Part shown: piece after piece, positions 20,422 through 42,500 of the stretch | Position numbering within the stretch: the first letter of the stretch is position 1 | Layout of the letters: each line of letters starts with the position of its first letter | From: Glandiceps talaboti | Lineage: Eukaryota; Hemichordata; Enteropneusta; Spengelidae | NCBI RefSeq assembly: GCF_964340395.1 | Contig: NC_135569.1 | Location: forward strand, 6,331,540 to 6,374,039 | Length of the DNA stretch: 42,500 nt | Direction of reading: 5' to 3' | Position numbers and translations under genes: made by a program | Notes under the pieces: generated by a model | Seen by the model: the letters and a program-made list of their open reading frames with translations, nothing else | What the model was told of the DNA's origin: nothing | Database searches by the model: none

Positions 20422-21117
20422 ATGAAGCAAAGTTTGATCATCAGTGTATTTATTGTAGTACTACTCACATCTGTGTGCATCAGTACCATTGAGGGCGGCC
20501 CACCACACAGTAAGCTTGGAGTGCTCGGAAGAAAACGAGATGCAATGTTTAATTCAGGCAGTAAGTATACATGGACATTTTTTATACTGACATGAGAGAT
20601 GGCTAGCTACTTGTTGAATAAATATTTGAACGTGATTTGTGAAGTCTATGGAGTGTGAACGCCAAGGTTTGATATGTGCACAAAATGTTTAACAATTATC
20701 ACCTCTAGTATAGTCCTATACTGGCGCGGCCAGCTATATTTCCTCAACTCCTTGGGGTGGACACAATCCATTGATCCTCTTTAAGCAGGTAGGATAAAAA
20801 CATTTACCTGGAAATTTACCTGTATCCTACCAGGTTGTACCTTATGCAGCCTGATTGACTGACCAGGGCACACTCGTGGTTCAAATCTTGCCCGAGGACT
20901 TTAGTGAGACAAACGTCAGGTGTGGCTTGAACCAACATCTTAGTCGACCACTCTAACTATTCAGCCATCATGACTCCAACATGATGTAAGCTTGCTTCGC
21001 TGATTGTATATACAAATTGAAGAGATTCTGCTTCTTCCTCTTATTGCAGAAGCCCCTGAGAAGAAGACCGACAAAACTGACTTTCTTCCGCGCCGTGGTT
21101 TTGAGGATATGAAATAA
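20422..21117 (+). CDS. Small secreted peptide precursor, 68 residues, candidate amidated neuropeptide
   Basis: Coding exons 20422-20560 and 21050-21117 join in phase 1 (donor GTAAGT, acceptor TTATTGCAG) to give 68 residues and TAA. Residues 1-21 or so form a signal peptide: Met-Lys start and a core of L-I-I-S-V-F-I-V-V-L-L. After it comes G-G-P-P-H-S-K-L-G-V-L, then G36-R37-K38-R39, the classic amidation plus dibasic cleavage site. The rest is polar, with KK (51-52) and RR (61-62), and ends G-F-E-D-M-K. There is no Cys after the signal peptide, so it is not a defensin-type peptide. The expected product is a short peptide ending in Val-Leu-amide. A short non-coding exon under the TATA box at 19574 probably precedes it. 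I do not recognise the family. An antimicrobial peptide or other secreted factor is the alternative. Confidence 0.72.
20850..20985 (-). mobile_element. tRNA-derived SINE-like element, copy 1
   Basis: On the minus strand TGGCTGAATAGTTAGAG (20967-20951) resembles a pol III A box, and GGTTCAAGCC (20933-20924) a B box, about 34 bases apart as in a tRNA. The downstream body shares GGGCAAGATTTGAACCACGA with 27445-27610. It lies in the intron of the small peptide gene. Confidence 0.65.
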
Positions 21118-21248
21118 AGTTTGCGAAGAAAAGACATATCCATGCAAGTGAAGTATTTCCTCCAAGAATATATCGAATCTGCGTTTGTCAACTTTTTCGT
21201 TCTCAGTCTTAAGATGATATTATCAACTAAATAATAATGGAGTGGATA

Positions 21249-21254
21249 AATAAA
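21249..21254 (+). promoter_or_regulatory. Polyadenylation signal of the small peptide gene
   Basis: AATAAA, 132 bases after the stop codon, followed within about ten bases by an A-rich tract (21262-21272). Another AATAAA overlaps the stop codon itself at 21113-21118 but would leave almost no 3' UTR. Confidence 0.6.
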
Positions 21255-21466
21255 ATACTTCAAAAAAAAAAATTGAAATTAGTGGTGTTATTTATTTCAT
21301 GCTGCCCATCGTCGTAAAAGACAAAAGGTCCCTTCAGCGTTAAATGGGACAGGCCCTAGCTGAAAAATAACATAGCCATGCTTGACTGATGCTGCCTGGT
21401 CGATAAATGTGAATTTATCCGACAGTTCTATAGTTTTGAGGGATAGGGAACGAAATGTTTATATAT

Positions 21467-21489
21467 ATGGGGGGGGGGAGGGGGGGGTC
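21467..21489. repeat. G-rich run
   Basis: Two G runs of about nine or more separated by one A, followed by TCCC. A possible quadruplex-forming tract. Confidence 0.8.
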
Positions 21490-21817
21490 CCTAGATCCAC
21501 ACATAACGGATGTTGGACATCACATGGTGAGAAGGGAGAGAAGGCTGGTTGAATATTAGACTGATTAATTTTTTCCTCCTTAAGTAGCTAGTTACTTTTA
21601 TCACATGGCAATATTTTATGAAAATTCAGAGTAGATTGCATTTACTCATATCTCTTTACAATGTCTCACGATAATGAGTTGGTCTAATTACCAACCTTAA
21701 AATTAATGTACATGATATTACTCATACTTTGGCCTAATGAAAATAATTGTGTGGTTCCGATTACGCTCAATTTTTAATCAGAATAGGTGGTTTAGGAAGA
21801 TTTTTTATTTATTTTAA

Positions 21818-22480
21818 TAAGTCCCCGCCGGACAAAGTCCGGACGGGGACTTATGGATTGGGTTCCGTCTGTCTGTGCATCCGTCCGCAGCCGTTTCTTG
21901 GAGATGCCTGGACCGATTTTTTTCAAACTTGGTACGGGGCAACATACTATGCCATACATATGCATGTCAATTTGTTTTATGATACGATCCAATATGGCTG
22001 CCTAGCAGCCATTTTGTTTGCGAAGTTTCCCTGTCCAAAGCCATAACTCAGACATGAGTGAACAAATCTCATTCAAAGTTGCTATTAGGACAGTGTTATA
22101 TGACATACATGTGCATATTCATTGCTGTCGTGATACGATCCAATATACATGGAGATGCCTGGCAGCCATTTTGCTTGCGAATTTTCTATGTCCAAAGCAA
22201 TAACTCAGACATGCTTGAACAAATCTCATTCAAAGTTGGTATTAGGACTAGTGTTTTATGACATACATGTGCATATTCATTGTTGTCGTGATACAATCCA
22301 ATATGGCTACCTGGCAGCCATTTTGTTGGTGCAGTTTACATGTCCAAAGCCATAACTCAGACATGCTTGAACAGAGTAGTGATATCAAAAACAACCATAT
22401 GAGGCCAAACAACATTAATCAGGTTTGAAAATGACAACATAAACTGTCATAGCGGGGCCTATGTCATTTTCAATGACTTG
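21818..22480 (+). mobile_element. Hairpin-headed repeat element with internal tandem units of about 155 bp
   Basis: It opens with a near-perfect hairpin at 21818-21853: TAAGTCCCCGCCGGAC pairs with GTCCGGACGGGGACTTA around AAA with one bulged base. A GCCGTTTCTTGGAGATGCCTG segment follows, then 2.7 tandem units (about 21947-22378) sharing TGATACGATCCAATAT, GCAGCCATTTTG, GTCCAAAGC, AACTCAGACATG and AACAAATCTCATTCAAAGTT. It ends around AGCGGGGCC and a small GTCATT-TTC-AATGAC hairpin at about 22462-22476. No protein is encoded. This is a non-autonomous repeat; its class is uncertain. Confidence 0.7.
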
Positions 22481-22944
22481 TTTTTATATAATTTTTCTTC
22501 ATAATCATATGCGAGTGTCTAGTTCAAGAAATTATGTTTTCCATTGTTTTTCATATGGTCTCTGTGTTATTGCTTTCTTCCAATCAGATGTACAGCCATT
22601 ACAGCATTCTCGTTTATCACTTCAGATTGGAAATTGTGCTACTAATGGGTCAAACGGTAAAGATCACATTTCATGTCAAAAACTGGTAATGCAAGCCATA
22701 GATGACATTCTGACAATGTCAGTACTGTTGATGGCATACAGACCATTTCATGTTGGTGTTCACTACCTATGTATGATACAGCCACACAGAAACCAATAAG
22801 AAACGACATATGCCACATACACTTTTAAGATGAGATTAGGAATAATTTATTCATATTCAGCATTTCCAATGGGTTAACAACTCTATTCTGTACAAAACAC
22901 ACGATATACTTAAAGACTTACCTGTTTTCTAAAACATTTTGACT

Positions 22945-23016
22945 GTACAGCGCCTTTGAACTCTTGTCATAGTGGAATTGGCGCTATATAAATTGCATCG
23001 ATTGATTGATTGATAT
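22945..23016 (+). mobile_element. 3' tail of an L2/CR1-like LINE or its SINE
   Basis: TGTACAGCGCCTTTGAAC, a short spacer, GGCGCTATATAAATTGCAT and then ATTG repeats. This architecture is the usual 3' end of L2-clade LINEs and SINEs that share their tail. The body upstream is not recognisable. Confidence 0.65.
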
Positions 23017-23956
23017 ACAGTCAACTGCATTCAATGTAAATATGTCCATTACAGGTTCAACAAAAACTTGCAACATTGTCAAACTTGACTTTTGTTGTAC
23101 TAATATTGTACATATTACACAATGTACAAACAAAGCTGTACGCATTCATAACGTTAATATAGGATTTATTTCCTGGTCATTCTCGCTACCAGCGATGCAC
23201 ATCTATAAATTGGTTAAAAAAACAGAAAGCTACAAAATACAGTAACTTGAATCTTTTGATGTTATATTCTAGGTATCACACCATATGCAAGCCACGTTGT
23301 ACACATTCAAACAGAAAATATGGAAATATTTTTTTGGGTGGTTCTATACAACGATAATGTTCATCTATGTAATATGTCATACTTGAGTTATCAAAGTTCT
23401 GATCATTTCCCGTGTAAGCATATCATCAAGAGGCAAGGCACAGCATCCTAGAATTGGCAAAAAGAGCTAGGGCTAGCATTTGATTGTATGGCAATGCAAG
23501 AAGCCACAAACAAAATGTGTGTACTAGCTAGAACTGCCTGTTCTCAAAAGAGAATTACAATAGTGGTTCAGCATAGTCTGATTACTGGGAGTTGCTAATT
23601 GAACAGTATTGTGAGAACAACCTGGAACATGAGTGGTAACATCATGTCTGTTGTCTTTATGCTACAATACTCGACTATTCTTGCCCTCACTTCCTGCCAA
23701 CAAATGGCTTGTGAACATCATTCCTAGTGGCCAAACCATGACATCCTTTATCTCTCTTATACTCAGAATATGGCGTATTGGTTTAATGACCCTTGAAATT
23801 AAAGTCAAAACATTCAAAATCACTAGTGTTTGCCCCCAAACAAATTGAAGATTACTTGGGTTATATCACATTATTCTCCAATGTTTACCACGAATGGACA
23901 GTACCATGACAAAAAGGTTTCATTATTGTTACATATTTAACAGCAATTTCTTGTAA

Positions 23957-24340
23957 TGGTGTGCATGCATACTCTTTATATTTGCACTGCAGTGCAATAC
24001 CGAAAGCATTATTGCATACCAATACGCAAATGACATGCAAATGAGGTCATGGACATTCCAAGTACATGAAATTGCATGATTGCTCAGTATAAAGTTTACA
24101 TATATTTGCTGTTTTGGATTAACATACATGATAATAACAGAACTCCATGCCTCATGAGTGGCAATGTTGGATACTCAGGGGTATTTGCACTCATGCTTGC
24201 AGTATTTCTGTTGCACTTTCACTTGCTACACTCATGAAAGTACAGCTACAGAGAACACTCCAAGCACTCACACAAATATCTTGAGTATGCCACACATACA
24301 CTCATGCATCATGGGGTTCTGTCATACTACTCATCAACTA
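23957..24340 (+). repeat. Dispersed repeat family R1, copy 2
   Basis: Second copy of the block at 2038-2320, same orientation, with CACTGCAGTGCAATACCGAA and ATGCAAATGAGG near its start and CATGGGGTTCTGTC at its end. Middle sections differ by insertions. Confidence 0.7.
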
Positions 24341-24629
24341 GGCCTCTTGTGTTACTCCAGAGAAAATATTGGAGAATAAGTAACTGAGGTACTATTTTAT
24401 CAGCAAATGATTATACCCAGGTTGATATCAGTAATCAATACAACGCTACTAAAGGCAGAAATAAGTTTGACTGGACTTTTCCTTTAAACTGAAAGCAGTA
24501 ACTAATATAATATATGTGTATTTAAGGCAGATATAAGTCTGACTGGACTTTTTCTGTAAACATTAAATCAAAATTGATTTAATTTTTACAGATTTGATCA
24601 TCCATTCTGGTAAAATTCAGAGACACTGT

Positions 24630-39613
<14,984 letters not shown>

Positions 39614-40206
39614 CTCGAGCTCGGAAGTGCCAAGACAGACCCTTTCCGATTAACAGTATTCATAAATTATTCATGACATCTTACCTTTCACGTAGTCCAG
39701 TATGATATGATTATACTTGAAGCATGTGCATGAAGCACGGTCCGAAATATTTTTTCTGCAATAAGGGTCCCTAGGTCTGTGTTGAATTATCGACCCACTG
39801 TTGATTGCTGTTTGTTTTAATATGATAATAATCTAGACTATATTGATTATTTCATGCATAATGCACACAACTGTCTGTCAACTTGAAGGTTACCATAGGG
39901 GTGTGTAGTATTACTGAGATTGTTGTTTTCCTTGTCTACAGGCTAAATTTAAACAAAGTTTTGAATCTATTTTTCCTACATGTATTATCTTACAATTAAA
40001 TATTACAGAGAAAAAAGCAATGACATTTGTAGTAGTATGATTCGTCTGGTATTTTAAGCAATAATTAAGTGTTCCGGTGGGTTATACTATTCCATTGGCA
40101 GGGAGTCCAGGAACCAATTACAAACAACAACAAAATTGATATGATCATTGACAAGGTCAAAGAATGCCAATTAAAAACACCTATTTTCTTTTTCCCCTGT
40201 GTAACC
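39614..40206. other. Upstream flank of the lyase-like gene
   Basis: The lyase promoter should lie here. I see no convincing TATA box on the minus strand near the start and no exon. Confidence 0.35.
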
Positions 40207-40235
40207 ATAGACCCTCCACTTGGTGGAGGGTCTAT
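40207..40235. repeat. Perfect 13-base hairpin
   Basis: ATAGACCCTCCAC and GTGGAGGGTCTAT pair exactly around TTG. About 140 bases of non-coding sequence follow before AT-rich DNA; it may head a dispersed element like the hairpin at 21818. Confidence 0.85.
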
Positions 40236-40672
40236 AGTGTAACAGTAGTACTTATATCAGGACATTGAAGTGTCCCTCACTTCTCGCCCCGTTGGTGGCG
40301 CACATCGTATGCTTTACAGAGGGTCGACGAACGTCTCGAAGTCTGGCAGCACTGAAGACTAATGGAACACCAATTTGAATGTTACAAGCTATGCGTCTTC
40401 AAATTTCATATACTGTGGTATAATTAATTATTTGCCAACTAAGGAGTTCATCTTGCATGGTAACCATAGCTACGAATTTCACATTATAACAAATGTGTGT
40501 AGGAAAAATAATCTAAAGGTTTGGCTGTTACGTAAAGCATTCAATATACATCTGGTATTTTAATTTCATAAACTCATTCTTGTATAATTTTATTAGAGAT
40601 TGAGATACGTAAAATTTTTATGAATATGCACATGGCTAATGGAGAGCTAGTGAAGTTTGGCTGATCTATATC

Positions 40673-40836
<164 letters not shown>

Positions 40837-41150
40837 ACTTTATTTACAGAGGGTTAACAATCATATAGATAACCTGGTTAGCTAAAAGCAAGTCTTCTCC
40901 AGGGCCCTCTCAAAGACTACAAAAACAGGATAAGTAAAACACAGACAGAAATACAAATAAATGACAAATACAATATACACGATCAATAAAACAGTATGCT
41001 TCAATAAAATTAGTCTTAAAAGCGCTTAAAGACCTTGAACTCCGAACTTTTGCAGTAAGCTTATGAAAAGTCACCAACATATGTCTTAATGCTCTGGACG
41101 TTGATGGTTGTGAGGACATCACTGATGATATAGAACATTATTTTGGCTGC
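40837..41150 (-). pseudogene. 3' end of a LINE with remnant of the reverse transcriptase C-terminus
   Basis: Minus strand encodes T-F-H-K-L-T-A-K-V-R-S-S-R-S-L-S-A-F-K-T-N, matching the W-N-x-L-P-x-x-(V/I)-R-x-S-x-S-L-x-x-F-K-x-x-L segment at the end of many LINE reverse transcriptases. About 190 bases further come GGGCCCTGGAGAAG and TGTAAATAAAGTTTAAATAA, a common LINE 3' terminus. 5' truncated. Confidence 0.75.
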
Positions 41151-41452
41151 GGAGTCTAGACATAAGCTAGACCGAACTTGAATTAGAGTCCGAGAGCTAT
41201 TGAAAGTGGTCTAATTAAGGTCTGAGCTCGCTCTCGCTTAAACAAAAGTTCAACCGTTTACGAACTCAGCACAGAGTTACTGGTCAAGTGTGATGTACAC
41301 ACTGGCCCCGAGCGAGCAACGCAGGCGATGTTATTTGGAGAGTTTCTGAGGTTGTAAGAGAAAGAAGTAGTTTGAGAGGGTTTAAAAAAAAAGAGCAAAA
41401 AAAAAGTTCTAAATGAGAGGCAAAGATCCTGAAATATTTGAATCACGTAAGT

Positions 41453-41457
41453 AAAAA
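41453..41457 (-). terminator. Pol III terminator of tRNA-Glu
   Basis: TTTTT on the minus strand, eight bases after the tRNA 3' end. Confidence 0.8.
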
Positions 41458-41464
41458 GACGAGT

Positions 41465-41536
41465 TTCCCATGCCGGGAATCGAACCCGGGCCGCGTGGGT
41501 GAAAGCCACGAATCCTAACCACTAGACCACATGGGA
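41465..41536 (-). tRNA. tRNA-Glu (anticodon UUC)
   Basis: Acceptor arm TCCCATG pairs with CATGGGA, with A as discriminator. D region contains TAGTGGTTAGGAT (A box), the anticodon stem CGTGG/CCACG encloses C-T-TTC-A-C, and the T arm CCCGGGTTCGATTCCCGG contains a perfect B box. There is no intron and no encoded CCA. Seventy-two bases, as for nuclear tRNA-Glu. It appears fully functional. Confidence 0.97.
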
Positions 41537-41755
41537 GCTGTACAGTGCTTCGTAAAGTATTATTTGTTGATCAAACCATAGAGTTCCAAACGGATCTATA
41601 GTCTTTTCTTGATCTCTGTTTAAAATATTTATAAACTCTAAACACAGTGCCCCATGACAATACGCACAACACATTATAGACATAAATTTTAGGCGAATTT
41701 AAAATGTGGTTTTTTTTCAGTGAATAAACTACCTCCTTGTCTCTGTGACATTACA

Positions 41756-41866
<111 letters not shown>

Positions 41867-41921
41867 CATATCTGTTTGTTTGTTTGTTTGTTATAATACA
41901 TTGTATTTACAATAGATTTAC

Positions 41922-41952
<31 letters not shown>

Positions 41953-42176
41953 ATGGTTATTGCTATGTTACCATAAGCTCTTCAAGTCTAAGCACCACAC
42001 TATGCAAACAAAATCATTTCATTGACTGTGATTTGGCTTATTTGCAGGGCGTCAGATTGTACTTGCGGTGGGGTTCTTTCGTAAAGTTTTGTTTGAGCGT
42101 TCCAAGGTTTAACTTTCGCAGCTAGCAGCTTTGGACCTCGAGGCGCTCGTGTTTCAAGTCGAAATCATCGCCCATG

Positions 42177-42177
<1 letters not shown>

Positions 42178-42207
<30 letters not shown>

Positions 42208-42378
42208 CATACATACACACACAGACAGACAGACAGACAGACATACATACATACATACATACATACATACATACATACATACATACATACAGACAGACAT
42301 ACATACATACATACATACATACATACATACATACATACATACATACATACATACATACATACATACATACATACATGC

Positions 42379-42423
<45 letters not shown>

Positions 42424-42446
42424 GACACAGACACACACACACACAT
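42178..42446. repeat. Compound (ATAC)n/(AGAC)n/(AC)n array
   Basis: ATAC blocks separated by AGAC blocks, then CACCC and AC tracts. Runs to near the window end. From 41952 to 42177 no feature is visible. Confidence 0.95.
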
Positions 42447-42500
42447 ACACTCATACATGTGTTTGTGTTCTTATAATAAGTTATATATCTATATTATATA

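Noticed and set aside
20961-21263. Minus-strand frame of 100 residues
   Set aside because: Antisense shadow of the peptide gene's last exon and its 3' UTR.
24158-24379. Plus-strand frame of 73 residues
   Set aside because: Falls within a copy of dispersed repeat R1.

Overview
This is animal nuclear DNA, most likely from a marine invertebrate. Genes are split into many short exons by GT..AG introns, simple-sequence repeats are very dense, and several L2/tRNA-SINE-like and foldback repeats are present. I cannot fix the phylum from the sequence; a hemichordate, cephalochordate or lophotrochozoan would all fit. There is no bacterial or viral gene organisation.

Layout. (1) 44-8200, plus strand: the last 15 coding exons (494 residues) of an M13 zinc metallopeptidase of the neprilysin / endothelin-converting-enzyme family. 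The 5' part lies outside the window. HExxH, ExxxD, NAFY and the C-terminal C-x-V-W are all intact. (2) 8200-19560: mostly intergenic, with degenerate minisatellites, a reverse-transcriptase fragment, a MITE-like element, and a possible two-exon minus-strand fragment of a secreted or receptor protein with a somatomedin-B-like cysteine module (11820-12304). (3) 19574-21260, plus strand: a small two-coding-exon gene for a 68-residue secreted precursor. It has a signal peptide, a Gly-Arg-Lys-Arg amidation/cleavage site and further dibasic sites, so it is a candidate neuropeptide or peptide-hormone precursor. (4) 21818-24340: dispersed repeats. (5) 24630-39613, minus strand: a complete 13-exon gene for an N-acetylneuraminate lyase-like class I aldolase (361 residues). 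The two first coding exons add an acid-free, mitochondrial-presequence-like extension. (6) 41465-41536, minus strand: tRNA-Glu(UUC) with a pol III terminator, beside the 3' end of a LINE.

The genes do not form an operon and need not be related in function. The M13 peptidase and the peptide precursor act in the secretory or extracellular space; the lyase-like enzyme acts on sugar acids in cytosol or mitochondria.

The most interesting points are the predicted amidated peptide, the presequence on the lyase-like enzyme together with its altered active-site residues, and a foldback transposon at 30062-30391 whose terminal repeat appears to have been amplified into an adjacent 52-54 bp minisatellite. 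Two further long inverted repeats sit in other introns of the same gene. All exon models and percent-free homology statements come from reading the sequence by eye; no database search was run.
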